A stretch of DNA of 64,000 nt, from the NCBI RefSeq assembly GCF_014203535.1, contig NZ_JACHJI010000010.1, positions 62,001 through 126,000 of the forward strand. The letters are read 5' to 3'. The position numbers and the translations under genes were made by a program. A model generated the notes under the pieces. The model made no database searches. It was not told where the DNA came from and saw nothing but the letters and a program-made list of their open reading frames with translations. Source of the stretch: Streptomyces griseomycini (GTDB taxonomy: Bacteria > Actinomycetota > Actinomycetes > Streptomycetales > Streptomycetaceae). Positions 53,703 through 63,111 of the stretch are shown here, in pieces. How positions within the stretch are numbered: the stretch's first letter is position 1; every line of letters starts with the position of its first letter.

Positions 53703-53766
53703 CGCTCGTCCCCTTGCCCGTAGTCATGTACCGTGCCGGCCGGGGCTCGAGATCACCCGGCTGGCG

Positions 53767-53801
53767 GATCGGTGCATTCCGGGTTCCCGGATGCACCGAT
53801 C
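53767..53801. terminator. Hairpin between rsbV-like and ybdK-like genes
   Basis: GATCGGTGCATTCCGGG (53767-53783) pairs with CCCGGATGCACCGATC (53786-53801) with one bulged base and almost no loop. It follows the last gene of the rsbQPV module by about 75 bases and precedes the ybdK-like start, so it probably separates the two operons. Confidence 0.7.
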
Positions 53802-53875
53802 ACACGCCTGGGGATCGCGGTCCGGCGGATGCGCCGGTGCCGTGGGCTGGGGTTTCCCGCGTCAGGGGGCGTCCG

Positions 53876-54214
53876 TCAGCGGCCGGTGAGGGAGCGCGGG
53901 TCGTCGCGCATGTCGAACACCTGGTCCAGGCCGGTCATGTGCAGCAGGCGCCTCGTGCCGGCCGGCACGGCCACCAGCACCATCTCGCTCCCGGTCGCGA
54001 GGGCGTGGTTGCGCACGGCGATCAGTGCCGTGATGCCGCTCGAGTCGCAGAACTCCAACTCGCTCAGGTCGACCACGAGACGCCGGCCGGGTGGGAGCGC
54101 CGTCTCCTGCGCTGCGTGGCGCAGCCGCTGCGCGTTGGTGTAGTCGAGGTCGCCGGCGACCTCGAGGACGAGGCCGGCGGGGACGTGCGACGCGGTGATC
54201 GTCAGGGGCTTCAT
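53876..54214 (-). CDS. STAS-domain anti-anti-sigma factor (RsbV-like)
   Basis: A 112-residue single STAS domain. The switch motif VVDLSELEFCDSSGITALI puts the phosphorylatable Ser at 58 (DSSG). In the dephosphorylated state such proteins bind an RsbW-type kinase and free a sigma factor. Its ATG overlaps the TGA of the PAS-PP2C gene (ATGA), and that phosphatase is the obvious activator. The kinase and sigma factor are encoded elsewhere. Confidence 0.92.
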   Translation of the reverse strand: MKPLTITASHVPAGLVLEVAGDLDYTNAQRLRHAAQETALPPGRRLVVDLSELEFCDSSGITALIAVRNHALATGSEMVLVAVPAGTRRLLHMTGLDQVFDMRDDPRSLTGR

Positions 54215-55485
54215 TCTGGTGTTTCGGATCCGGTGGCGGTGCGGGCGGGGAGGCCGAGTGCGAGCAGGGCGGTGTCGTCGCCCAGTCCGTCGCCGAAGCC
54301 GTGCAGCAGCGCGGTCAGGGCGTCGATCACACGGCGGGCGGACGCGGGGGCCAGGTCGGCGGCGAAGGACTCCAGGGCCTCGTCACCGTACAGTTCCCGG
54401 CTGTCACCGACACGGGCCTCGGTGAGGCCGTCGGTGTAGAGCAGCAGCGTGTCGCCCGGGTGCAGTGCGGTGCGGACGGAGACGAACTGCGCCGCGGGCA
54501 GCGCGCCGATCAGCATGCCGCCCCGGGTGGAGAGGTGGTCCACCCGCCCGTCCCCGCGCAGGACGAGCGCGGGAGGGTGGCCGCCGGAGGCCAGGTGGAC
54601 GTGCGTCGTGTCCCCGGCGCGCTCCAGCACCCCGGCCACGGCGGTGCAGTACCGCGGGTCGTCCCCGGTGTACCGGTCCAGCAGGACGGTGTTGAGGACA
54701 CTCAGGCCGGCGGCGGGATCGGGGTCGTGGAGCGCGGCGGCGCGCAGGGTGTAGCGGGTGAGGGAGGTGAGCGCGGCGGCTTGGGGCCCCTTGCCGCACA
54801 CGTCGCCGAGGAAGAAGGCGAACCGGTCGTCGTCGAGCGGGAACAGGTCGTAGAAGTCGCCGCCCAGCTGGACGTCGGAGGCGATGTGGTAGTGGGAGGC
54901 GGTCTCCATGCCGGGGATGTCGGGCAGGACGGCCGGCAGCAGGCTCTGCTGGAGCACGGCCAGCGCCTCCCGCAGCCGCGCGCGGTCGGCCTCGGCCTGC
55001 CGGCGGGCCTCGTCGGCCGCGCGGCGGGCACGCAGCAGTTCCTTCTCGTAGGCCCGCCGGTCGGTGGCGTCGAAGACGGTGGTCCTGATCAGCAGGGGTT
55101 CGCCGGCCTCGGTCGTCTTGACGGTGGAGGTGACCAGCACCGGGAGCCGGGGGCCCGCCGCGGTCCTCATCTCCAGGGCGATGCCGCCGAGGTGTCCCTG
55201 CATCCGCAGCAGCGGGGCGAAGTGCGTCTCGTGGTACAGCCTGCCGCCGACCGTGAGCAGGTCGCTGAAGCTCATCCGCCCCACCACCTCGTCGCGGGAC
55301 AGGCCGAGCCAGCCCAGCAGAGTGGCGTTGATCTTGGCGATGGTGCCGTCCATCAGCGTGGACAGGTAGCCGCACGGCGCCGACTCGTACAGGTCCTCGG
55401 CGGAGTCCTCCAACAGCGCGCTGAAGGCCGCGTCCGTGCCCGGTATGCCCCTGCCGGAGCCGGAGTCACCCGCCGCGCTGCTCAT
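54211..55485 (-). CDS. PAS-SpoIIE PP2C phosphatase (RsbP-like)
   Basis: A 424-residue cytoplasmic phosphatase. Residues about 25-150 are a PAS domain (SAEDLYESAPCGYLSTLMDGTIAKINATLLGWLGLSRDEVVGRMSFSDLLT). A coiled coil follows (RRAYEKELLRARRAADEARRQAEADRARLREAL), then the PPM/SpoIIE domain (LQLGGDFYDLFPLDDDRFAFFLGDVCGKG-like, SGGHPPALVLRGDG, LLLYTDGLTEARVG, GDDTALLALG). This is the order of Bacillus RsbP, the energy-stress phosphatase. It lies between the rsbQ-like and rsbV-like genes with overlapping codons on both sides (TGATG and ATGA), so it should dephosphorylate the STAS protein when the PAS/RsbQ branch is triggered. Confidence 0.92.
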   Translation of the reverse strand: MSSAAGDSGSGRGIPGTDAAFSALLEDSAEDLYESAPCGYLSTLMDGTIAKINATLLGWLGLSRDEVVGRMSFSDLLTVGGRLYHETHFAPLLRMQGHLGGIALEMRTAAGPRLPVLVTSTVKTTEAGEPLLIRTTVFDATDRRAYEKELLRARRAADEARRQAEADRARLREALAVLQQSLLPAVLPDIPGMETASHYHIASDVQLGGDFYDLFPLDDDRFAFFLGDVCGKGPQAAALTSLTRYTLRAAALHDPDPAAGLSVLNTVLLDRYTGDDPRYCTAVAGVLERAGDTTHVHLASGGHPPALVLRGDGRVDHLSTRGGMLIGALPAAQFVSVRTALHPGDTLLLYTDGLTEARVGDSRELYGDEALESFAADLAPASARRVIDALTALLHGFGDGLGDDTALLALGLPARTATGSETPE

Positions 55486-56288
55486 CAGGTGAGGTCCGAG
55501 ACGAAGGCGGAGATCGCCGAGGCGGTGGCCTCGGGAGCGCTGAGCTGGGGGCAGTGACCGGTGGCGTCGAGGGTGACCAGCCGGCTGCCGGGTATCGCGG
55601 AGTGGACGTACGCGCCGACCTCCGGGGGCGCGATGGCGTCCTGGGCGCACTCCAGGATCAACGTGGGCACGGTCACGGCCCCGAGGTCCGAGCGGCTGTC
55701 GGACAGGAACGTCGTGCGTGCGAAGACCCGGGCGATGTCGGGGTCGGTGGCGCAGAAGCTGTTGGTGAGCTCCTCGCCGAGCTCGGGCCGGTCCGGGTTG
55801 CCCATGATGACGGGGGCCATGGTCGCCGACCAGCCCAGGTAGTTCGACTCCAGTGACTCCAGGAGCTCGTCGATGTCCTGTGCGCTGAAGCCGCCGCGGT
55901 AGCCGTCCTCGTCGATGTAGCACGGGGAGGGGCACACCATGACCAGGGAGCCGATCCGTTCCGGGGCCGCGGCCCGGGCCAGCACGCCGACCATCGCGCT
56001 CACGGAGTGGCCGACGAGGACGGCGTCCCGCAGGTCCAGCGCCTCGCAGACCTCCACCACGTCACGGGCGTAGCCGTCGAGGCGGGAGTAGCGCTCCTCC
56101 TCCCAGGCCGAGAGGTCGGAGCGGCCGGCGCCCACGTAGTCGAAGAGCACCACCCGGAAGTTCTCGGCCAGGACGGGCTCGACCAGGCGCCACATGTTCT
56201 GGTCGCAACCGAACCCGTGGGCCAGGACGACCGTGCGGCCGGAGGCGCGTCCGGTGACACGGACGTTGTTTCTGCGAAGGATGCTCAT
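55485..56288 (-). CDS. rsbQ: RsbQ-like alpha/beta hydrolase
   Basis: A 267-residue hydrolase matching RsbQ closely: MSILRRNNVRVTG, VLAHGFGCDQNMWRLVEPVL, FDYVGAGRSD, with Ser95 in VGHSVSAM, Asp217 in CAQDAIAP and His245 in TGHCPQLS. The triad positions are within two residues of those in B. subtilis RsbQ (96/219/247). RsbQ binds or turns over a small hydrophobic molecule and is needed for RsbP activation; it is also a relative of strigolactone receptors. Its stop overlaps the start of the rsbP-like gene. The start could be 56288 or 56297. Confidence 0.92.
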   Translation of the reverse strand: MSILRRNNVRVTGRASGRTVVLAHGFGCDQNMWRLVEPVLAENFRVVLFDYVGAGRSDLSAWEEERYSRLDGYARDVVEVCEALDLRDAVLVGHSVSAMVGVLARAAAPERIGSLVMVCPSPCYIDEDGYRGGFSAQDIDELLESLESNYLGWSATMAPVIMGNPDRPELGEELTNSFCATDPDIARVFARTTFLSDSRSDLGAVTVPTLILECAQDAIAPPEVGAYVHSAIPGSRLVTLDATGHCPQLSAPEATASAISAFVSDLT

Positions 56289-56347
56289 CCGTCCCATGCT
56301 CGCACGCCCGGCGGCGAACCGGCCGTCCGCCCGGATCCGGCCGGACG

Positions 56348-57310
56348 TCAGGCTCCTCCGCCCGCCGACCCGCCGGAGTGCGCGCCGGCGGTCCTGGCCT
56401 CCAGCGCGCGCAGCACGGCCACCATGTCCTCGCCCCCGTGCCCCCGGGACACGGTCTCCTCGAAGAGGGTGTGGCAGACGTCGAGGAGCGGGGAGGCCAG
56501 GCCCGCCTCGCGGGCGGCCTCGGCGATCAGGCGGTTGTTCTTGAGCACGTCCGTGGCCGCGGCCTGGACGGTGAAGTCGCGGGCGAGCAGCTTGGGGGCC
56601 TTCATCCGGGAGACGGCGCTGGCCATCGGGCCCGCGTCCAGGACGTCGAGGAAGCGGCGGCGGTCGAGCCCGTGCCGGTCGGCGAAGTGGAACGCCTCGG
56701 TCAGTCCGGTGACCTGGGTGATCAGGAACAGGTTCACCGAGAGCTTCATCAGCAGGGCGTTCGGGACCGGACCGCAGTCGAACGTCTCGCGGCACATCGG
56801 CGCGAGCAGGGGCCGCACCGACGCCGCGGCGGACGTGTCGCCCGCCAGCATGGCCACCAGCTGCCCCTGCTCCGCCGGGACCCGCGATCCGGAGACGGGG
56901 GCCTCCGCGTACGCGCCGCCCGCGGCGCGGACGGCGGTCTCCAGGCCGGCCGAGTACTCCGGCGACGTGGTGCCCATGTGGACGACGGTGCGGTCGGCGA
57001 CGCGGGCGGCGAAGTCCGGGGTGCCGCGGGCCAGCACCGTGTCGGCCGCCGTCTCGTCGGCCAGCATGAGGAACACGGTGCCGGCTCGTTCGAAGACCTC
57101 GGCGGGGCTCTCGGCGACCTCCGCCCCGGCGTCGCGCAGCGGTGCGCACCGGGCGGCGGTGCGGTTCCAGACGACGAGGGGCGTTCCGGCGCGGGCGAGG
57201 TTGAGCGCCATGGGCCGGCCCATGACCCCGAGTCCGATGAAGCCGACGCACACGATGCACCGCCGTTTCCGGCCCGCGCCGCGATCGGGCGCCGCCGCAC
57301 TCGTGGACAC
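56348..57310 (-). CDS. 3-hydroxyisobutyrate dehydrogenase-like NAD(P)-dependent oxidoreductase
   Basis: A 320-residue beta-hydroxyacid dehydrogenase-family enzyme. The Rossmann motif is GFIGLGVMGRPMALNLARAG, the substrate motif EAPVSGSRVPAEQGQL, and the catalytic Lys lies in NALLMKLSVNLFLITQVTGLTEAFHFA. A short Arg-rich tail precedes the core. Substrates may be 3-hydroxyisobutyrate, tartronate semialdehyde or an imine; I cannot tell which. It diverges from a TetR gene across two matching operators, so it is a probable target of that repressor. Confidence 0.87.
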   Translation of the reverse strand: MSTSAAAPDRGAGRKRRCIVCVGFIGLGVMGRPMALNLARAGTPLVVWNRTAARCAPLRDAGAEVAESPAEVFERAGTVFLMLADETAADTVLARGTPDFAARVADRTVVHMGTTSPEYSAGLETAVRAAGGAYAEAPVSGSRVPAEQGQLVAMLAGDTSAAASVRPLLAPMCRETFDCGPVPNALLMKLSVNLFLITQVTGLTEAFHFADRHGLDRRRFLDVLDAGPMASAVSRMKAPKLLARDFTVQAAATDVLKNNRLIAEAAREAGLASPLLDVCHTLFEETVSRGHGGEDMVAVLRALEARTAGAHSGGSAGGGA

Positions 57311-57346
57311 CGGCGGGTCCGCGGGGCGGGGCCCGGTGTCCCCCTG

Positions 57347-57389
57347 CTATGACCGCTGTCATAGTAGCGGCCGTCATGACAGCGGTCAT
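57347..57389. promoter_or_regulatory. Paired TetR operators between dehydrogenase and TetR genes
   Basis: CTATGAC-CGCT-GTCATAG (57347-57364) is a perfect inverted repeat. ATGAC-AGCG-GTCAT (57376-57389) is a second, and its core is the reverse complement of the first. Their centres are 27 bases apart. They lie 37 to 79 bases from each start codon and should control both genes. Confidence 0.82.
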
Positions 57390-57427
57390 AGAGTGCGGGA
57401 GAGGGAATCCGGCGGCGGGAGGTCGGG

Positions 57428-58030
57428 ATGGCGGTGTCCGGACGAGGGCCGCGGGAGCGGATGGTCTTCAGCGCGGCCCAGCTCATCCGGCGCGACGGAG
57501 TCGCCTCCACGGGGATGCGCGAGGTGGCCGCGCACGCGCGGGCGCCGCGCGGATCGCTCCAGCACTACTTCCCCGGCGGCAAGGAGCAGCTCGTCAACGA
57601 GGCGGTGGGCTGGGCGGGCCGGTACGCGGCCGAGCGCGTCGACCGGTTCCTGGCGGCCCTTCCCGAGCCCACGCCCAGCGGACTGTTCGCGCAGATGGTC
57701 CGGCAGTGGACCGACGAGTACGGGACCACCGGCTTCGCGGGCGGCTGCCCCGTCGCCGCCGCCACCGTGGACTGCGCGGAGTCCACCGCGTCGACGCGCG
57801 AGGCCTCGTCCGCCGCCTTCGCCCACTGGACGGGCGCGGTGGCCCGGGCCCTGTCGGGCATGGGTGTGCCCGGGGAACGCGCCGAACCGCTGGCCACACT
57901 CATGATCAGCTCCCTGGAGGGGGCCCTCCTCATGGCCCGCGCCGAGCGGGACGTCCGCGCACTGACGACGGTCGCCCGCGAACTCGGGCCCCTCCTCGAC
58001 GCGGCGGTGACCGGCGCGGGCCCGGGGTGA
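57428..58030 (+). CDS. TetR/AcrR regulator, LmrA/YxaF type
   Basis: A 200-residue repressor. The HTH is RERMVFSAAQLIRRDGVASTGMREVAAHARAPRGSLQHYFPGGKEQLVNEAV, with the APRGSLQHYFPGGK recognition helix typical of LmrA/YxaF regulators. The C-terminal domain has GGCPVAAATVDCAE, also typical of that subgroup. It diverges from the dehydrogenase gene and probably binds both palindromes in the gap, regulating itself and its neighbour. The ligand may be a flavonoid-like or other small molecule by family analogy only. Confidence 0.9.
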   Translation: MAVSGRGPRERMVFSAAQLIRRDGVASTGMREVAAHARAPRGSLQHYFPGGKEQLVNEAVGWAGRYAAERVDRFLAALPEPTPSGLFAQMVRQWTDEYGTTGFAGGCPVAAATVDCAESTASTREASSAAFAHWTGAVARALSGMGVPGERAEPLATLMISSLEGALLMARAERDVRALTTVARELGPLLDAAVTGAGPG

Positions 58031-58099
58031 CCCAGTGTTTTATTACGCTTACAGCGCCACATCCCGGCGATCCATGGACCAGTGAGGTAATCGCGAACC

Positions 58100-59998
58100 A
58101 TGCCGACCGAAACGTTTGAGTTCCAGGTAGAGGCCCGTCAGCTGCTCCAGCTGATGATCCACTCGGTCTACTCGAACAAGGACGTCTTCCTCCGTGAACT
58201 CGTCTCCAACGCCTCCGACGCGCTGGACAAGCTGCGGCTGGCCAAGCTGCGGGACGACTCGCTCGACGCCGACGTCTCCGACCTGCACATCGAACTCGAG
58301 ACCGACCCGGACGCCCGTACGCTCACCGTGCGGGACAACGGCATCGGGATGTCGTACGACGAGGTCGGGCAGCTCATCGGCACGATCGCCAACTCGGGCA
58401 CCGCCGAGTTCCTGCGGGAGCTGCGCGAGGCGCAGGACACGGCCGGGGCGGAGGGGCTGATCGGCCAGTTCGGCGTCGGCTTCTACTCGGGCTTCATGGT
58501 CGCGGACGAGGTCACCCTGCTGACCCGGCGCGCGGGTGAGGAGCAGGGCACGCGCTGGACGTCGCGCGGCGAGGGCACGTACACCCTGGAGCGGGTCGAC
58601 GACGCGCCGCAGGGCACCTCGGTCACGCTGCACCTCAAGCCGGCCGACCCCGACAACCAGCTCCACGACTACACCTCGGTGTGGAAGATCAAGGAGATCG
58701 TCAAGCGCTACTCGGACTTCATCACCTGGCCCGTCCGGCTCGTCGGCGAGCGGGGCGACGGCGGCGAGGCGGCCGAGCCCGAGACGCTGAACTCGATGAA
58801 GGCGCTGTGGGCGCGCTCGCGCGACGAGGTGTCCGAGGACGAGTACCACGAGCTGTACAAGCACATCAGCCACGACTGGCGCGATCCGCTGGAGACCATC
58901 CAGCTGCAGGCCGAAGGCACGTTCGAGTACCAGGCCCTGCTGTTCCTCCCCTCGCACGCGCCGCACGACCTGTTCACCCGGGACTTCAAGCGCGGGGTGC
59001 AGCTGTACGTGAAGCGCGTGTTCATCATGGACGACTGCGAGGAGCTGCTGCCGCCGTACCTGCGCTTCGTGAAGGGTGTCGTCGACGCGCAGGACCTCTC
59101 GCTCAACGTGTCCCGCGAGATCCTCCAGCAGGACCGGCACATCCGCATGATGCAGCGGCGCCTGACCAAGAAGGTGCTGTCGTCGGTCAGGAGCATGATG
59201 ACCGACGACGCCGAGCGGTACGCCACGTTCTGGCGGGAGTTCGGCACCGTGCTGAAGGAGGGTCTGGTCACCGACTCCGACAACCGTGACGCCATCCTCG
59301 CGGTGTCCTCGTTCGCGACCACGCACGGCGAGGACGGGACGGTCACGCTGAAGCAGTACGTGGAGCGGATGCGCGACGGGCAGGACGACATCTACTACAT
59401 CACCGGCGAGTCCCGGGAGAGCATCGACAACTCCCCGCACATGGAGGCCTTCCGGGAGCGGGGCATCGAGGTGCTGCTGCTCACCGACCCCGTCGACGAG
59501 GTGTGGGTCGACGCCGTGGGCGAGTACGAGGGCAAGCGGCTGCGGTCGATCGCCAAGGGCGAGATCGACCTCGGCGCGCAGGACGACGGGAAGGCCGGGG
59601 AGGACCGGGAGAAGCAGGCCGAGGAGTACGCCGGTCTGCTCGGCTGGCTGCGGGAGCAGTTGGACGAGGACGTCAAGGAAGTGCGCCTGTCGACGCGCCT
59701 GACGGTGTCCCCGGCCTGTCTCGTGGCCGACGCGAACGATCTCACGCCGGCGCTGGAGAGCATGTACCGGGCCATGGGCCAGGAGGTGCCGCGCACCAAG
59801 CGGATCCTCGAGCTCAACGCGGACCACGCCCTGGTGAAGGGCCTGAACCAGGCGTACCGGGAGCGCGAGGACCGCGCGGAGCTCACCGAGACCGCCGAAC
59901 TGCTGCACGCCCTGGCCGTGTTGGCGGAGGGCGGCCGGCCGAAGGACCCGGCACGCTTCGTGCAGCTGGCGGCGGACCGCCTGGAGCGCACCCTGTGA
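58100..59998 (+). CDS. htpG: Molecular chaperone HtpG (Hsp90)
   Basis: A 632-residue Hsp90 with the full domain set. The N-terminal ATPase has [41 protein letters not shown] and [16 protein letters not shown]. The middle domain has [28 protein letters not shown]. The C-terminal dimer domain follows without a eukaryotic MEEVD end. It assists folding of client proteins during stress. A GAGGTAA-like site precedes ATG 58100. I see no CIRCE element upstream. Confidence 0.97.
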
Positions 59999-60019
59999 CG
60001 CGGCGGCGGGGCGCCGCGC

Positions 60020-60550
60020 TCACCCGCGGGCCGGTGCGGCGGTCCCCGGCTGCCGGGCGGCGGCCCGCAGGCGGCGGCCCCGGCGGGTCGGGCCCCAGGG
60101 CTTCAGGATCGAGATCACCGTCATGAAGACGTAGGCGGACAGGGAGACGACCGGCCCCATCAGGACGTCGCCCCCGTCGGGAAGGGGGTGGCCGGCGGCC
60201 ACGGCCGCGGCCGCCGTGTCCACCCCGGGCCGCAGCGCGAACACGGTCGCGGTGGTCGTGGCCAGGGTCAGCCAGAACTTCGTCCAGACCCACCGGTGCC
60301 TCGCCAGTCCCCACGGCGTGCCCAGCGACAGCATCAGGCCGCTGAGGAGCGTCAGGAAGGCGACCGGGAGCAGGAGGCGGTCGGCGAAGAGCTTCATGGC
60401 CCGGACGGACGCCTCCACGGTGGCCGCGGACCCGGTGGTGTTCGCGGCGGTGCCGAGTGCGAGCAGACCGAGGGTGAGCCCGAGCCAGCTCGCGGAGGCG
60501 ACGACGTGGACGACGAGGGAGGCCCGGCGTGCGGGGCGGCTGAGTTTCAC
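60020..60550 (-). CDS. Small integral membrane protein (DUF2269-like)
   Basis: A 176-residue protein with about four membrane segments: ASLVVHVVASASWLGLTLGLLALG, LLLPVAFLTLLSGLMLSLGTPWG, FWLTLATTTATVFAL and VVSLSAYVFMTVISILKPWGPTR. A His in the first segment (VVHVVASASW) followed by W-L-G resembles the DUF2269/copper-resistance-D-like membrane families. The end is Arg-rich and cytoplasmic. Function is unknown. The start is uncertain among closely spaced GTG codons at 60550, 60556 and 60559. It converges on htpG. Confidence 0.7.
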   Translation of the reverse strand: MKLSRPARRASLVVHVVASASWLGLTLGLLALGTAANTTGSAATVEASVRAMKLFADRLLLPVAFLTLLSGLMLSLGTPWGLARHRWVWTKFWLTLATTTATVFALRPGVDTAAAAVAAGHPLPDGGDVLMGPVVSLSAYVFMTVISILKPWGPTRRGRRLRAAARQPGTAAPARG

Positions 60551-61149
60551 GCCCACCACGGTGCCGGGTCCGCGCGGCGAGGACGTCTGCCGACGGGAGT
60601 AACCGCGCGTACTGACGTCGGCGTACGCCGGACCGCGCCGACCGCGGGGCACCACGGGCGCCTCGTCCGGCGCGCCGCCTCGTGAGCGGGTGACGGCTCC
60701 GGCGGGCAGGGTGCGGGTGAGGGACGTGCCGTCGCCGGTGAGGGGGAACCGCCGGGCTCTTCCGGCGGTGTCGACGGCGTGGGCGACGCGCGAGCCGCCG
60801 GGGTCCCGGAAGCGGGACGCGCGCACGACGCGGCGGACGCGGCCGCCGCCGTCGTGGACGCTCCGCGGATCCGGTGGCCGCCGGCTCCGGACTCCGTGGT
60901 CACGGCCGCCCCGACGGGCCCGGCCAACACCTCGCTGCCGGCCACGCCGGCCCCGGACCGCTCCGGCCCCGCGGCGGGGAACGACGCCCGACGGGCCCTG
61001 CGCCGCTTCCGGCTCCCCCGGCACGGTGCGGTCGGGGCGGCCCCGGGACACCGCGTGCGGTACCGGCGAGCGCCCGGCAACGGTGGTGAGGGCCTCGTCA
61101 CAAGGGGTTCACACGCCCTTTCGCGGGATACTGGCTGGAAGAGCCTCAC
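60551..61149. other. 599-base gap before the PAS-GAF phosphatase gene
   Basis: No supported gene. A frame from about 60690 to 61153 has moderately biased third positions but gives only Ala/Pro/Gly/Arg-rich sequence without a family match. The 3' end carries GGAAGAG six bases before GTG 61150. Confidence 0.4.
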
Positions 61150-62937
61150 GTGACGGAGCGGGACGAGGAGGTTCTCAGGGCGTCCGATCCCGCTCCGGTC
61201 GGAAAGGGGCGGCACGTGACGGGCCCGGATACCGTGGACGGCACCGAGGGGCGGCGCCTGCCGACCGCGTCGCCCTCGCTCTCCGCGCTGCTGGACTCCA
61301 TCGGCACCGGCGCCTACGTGGTGGACGACCGGGGATGCATCCTCGCCGTCAACGAGCACGCCGAGCGGCTGCTGGCCCGCCCCGCCGGGGAGCTGCTCGG
61401 CCACGACGCGCACGACCTGCTGCACCGCAGCAGGCACGGCGCTGCGCTGCCCAGGACGCAGTGCGGGATGAGACCGGCGTACATGGCCCGCCGGACGCAG
61501 CAGTCCGACAACGAGTGGTTCGAGCGGGGCGACGGCTCGCTCATCCCCGTTTCCTGGCTGATCACCCCGTGCCACACGGAAGGTGAGAGCGAAACGACCC
61601 TGGTGCTCTTCCACCTCCCGGGGGACCACTACGTGGCCGACTCCGAGTCGAACCGGCTCCACGGCCCCCTCTCGGAGCTGGAGCGGCTGGCCCTGCTGGC
61701 CGAGACGACCACCCAGCTGACCTCCACCCTCGACGTCGAGCAGGCACTGCGCCGGCTGGTGAGCCTGGTCGTGCCGCAGCTCGCGGACTGGGCGATCGTC
61801 GACCTGATCACCGAGCACGACGAGGTGCGGCGTTCGGCGGTGGTGCACGCGGAGAACGGGCGCCTCGTGCACCGCGAGGACCTGCAGGGGCCGATGCCAC
61901 CGGTGCCCGAGGAGTCCCCGATGCCCCTCTCCCGCGCGCTGCGGGGAGTCTCCTCGGCGCTCGCCGGGCCCGAGACCTACCAGGGGACGCCCGATTCCGG
62001 AATCGCCGTCGAGCAGCGGCGCCTCTTCGAGGAGACCGGCATCCACTCGGCGGCCATCGCGCCGATCAGGGGGGTGCGCGAGGTACTGGGAGCTCTGACC
62101 CTGGGCCGGACCCGGCGGTCGGAGCCGCTCACGGCCGCCGATCTCCCCCTGCTCGAGGACATCACCCGCCGGGCCGGGCTGGCCCTGGACAACGCCCGCC
62201 TCTACCAGCGGCAGCGCAAGGTCGCCGAGACCATGCAGCGCCATCTCCTGCCCCAGCTCCCGCGCATCCCCAGCCTGCCGATCACCGCCAGGTACCTGGC
62301 CGCTCCCGACGCCTCGCAGGTGGGGGGCGACTGGTACGACGCGTTCACCCTGCCGAACGGCGCCACCGCGCTGGCCATCGGGGACGTCGTCGGACACGAT
62401 CTCGACGCGGCAGCGGGCATGGCTCAGATCCGCAACATGCTCCGTGCCTACGCCTGGGCGCAGCAGGAACCCCCGAGCCGGGTCGTCGAGCGACTGGACC
62501 AGGCCATCCTGCACATCACCGAGGTCCCCATGGCCACCCTGCTGTTCGCCCACATGACGGTCGACGACGACGGCCGGTGGCGGCTGCTGTGGACCAACGC
62601 CGGTCACCCGCCGCCGCTCCTGGTCGCCCATGACGGCCGGGCCCGCTACCTCGCCGAGGAGCACGGCGTCCTCCTCGGTGCCGGCTCCCACGGGCCGCGC
62701 CCCGACTCGGTGGCCGAACTGCCTCCCGGTTCCACCCTGGTGATGTACACCGACGGCCTCATCGAGTCACCCGGCCGTTCCCTCGACGAGGGTCTGCACC
62801 TGCTGCGCCGGCACGCCGCCTCCCTGGCCCACCGCCCGTTGGAGGCCTTCACCGACCTCCTGCTGGAGCGCGCACGCCCCTCCGGGAACGACGACGACGT
62901 CGCCCTGCTCGCCCTGCGCATCCCCTCCGGAGCGTGA
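61150..62937 (+). CDS. PAS-GAF-SpoIIE PP2C phosphatase
   Basis: A 595-residue multi-domain phosphatase. A PAS domain lies at about 45-165 (SLSALLDSIGTGAYVVDDRGCILAVNEHAERLLARPAGELLG). A GAF domain lies at about 185-365 (LALLAETTTQLTSTLDVEQALRRLVSLVVPQLADWAIVDL). The SpoIIE/PPM domain runs to the end (QVGGDWYDAFTLPNGATALAIGDVVGHDLDAAAGMAQIR, NAGHPPPLLVAHDG, LVMYTDGLIESPGRSLDEG, DDDVALLALRIPSG). Signals sensed by PAS or GAF would control dephosphorylation of an anti-anti-sigma protein. The start is GTG 61150 with GGAAGAG upstream. It appears monocistronic. Confidence 0.92.
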   Translation: MTERDEEVLRASDPAPVGKGRHVTGPDTVDGTEGRRLPTASPSLSALLDSIGTGAYVVDDRGCILAVNEHAERLLARPAGELLGHDAHDLLHRSRHGAALPRTQCGMRPAYMARRTQQSDNEWFERGDGSLIPVSWLITPCHTEGESETTLVLFHLPGDHYVADSESNRLHGPLSELERLALLAETTTQLTSTLDVEQALRRLVSLVVPQLADWAIVDLITEHDEVRRSAVVHAENGRLVHREDLQGPMPPVPEESPMPLSRALRGVSSALAGPETYQGTPDSGIAVEQRRLFEETGIHSAAIAPIRGVREVLGALTLGRTRRSEPLTAADLPLLEDITRRAGLALDNARLYQRQRKVAETMQRHLLPQLPRIPSLPITARYLAAPDASQVGGDWYDAFTLPNGATALAIGDVVGHDLDAAAGMAQIRNMLRAYAWAQQEPPSRVVERLDQAILHITEVPMATLLFAHMTVDDDGRWRLLWTNAGHPPPLLVAHDGRARYLAEEHGVLLGAGSHGPRPDSVAELPPGSTLVMYTDGLIESPGRSLDEGLHLLRRHAASLAHRPLEAFTDLLLERARPSGNDDDVALLALRIPSGA

Positions 62938-63111
62938 CGGCGCGCGGCCCGCACCGCCGACCCGTGCCGAAGCCCCCGTGCGTCGGCACGGACCTGCGCC
63001 GGTCCCCTTCGACGGGCAGGGACGCGCCACCCCGCCCGTGACGGGCGGAAACGGATCCGGTATTGGCATAGACCTGACATAACTGAGCCGCTAAGCTCTG
63101 CCGGGCACCCT

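Noticed and set aside
58031..58099. CIRCE or HspR-type heat-shock element before htpG
   Set aside because: The 69-base gap has an A/T-rich patch but no CIRCE palindrome and no HspR repeat (CTTGAGT-N7-ACTCAAG).
60690..61153. Possible coding frame before the PAS-GAF phosphatase
   Set aside because: Some third-position bias, but low-complexity product, no ribosome binding site and no recognisable family.
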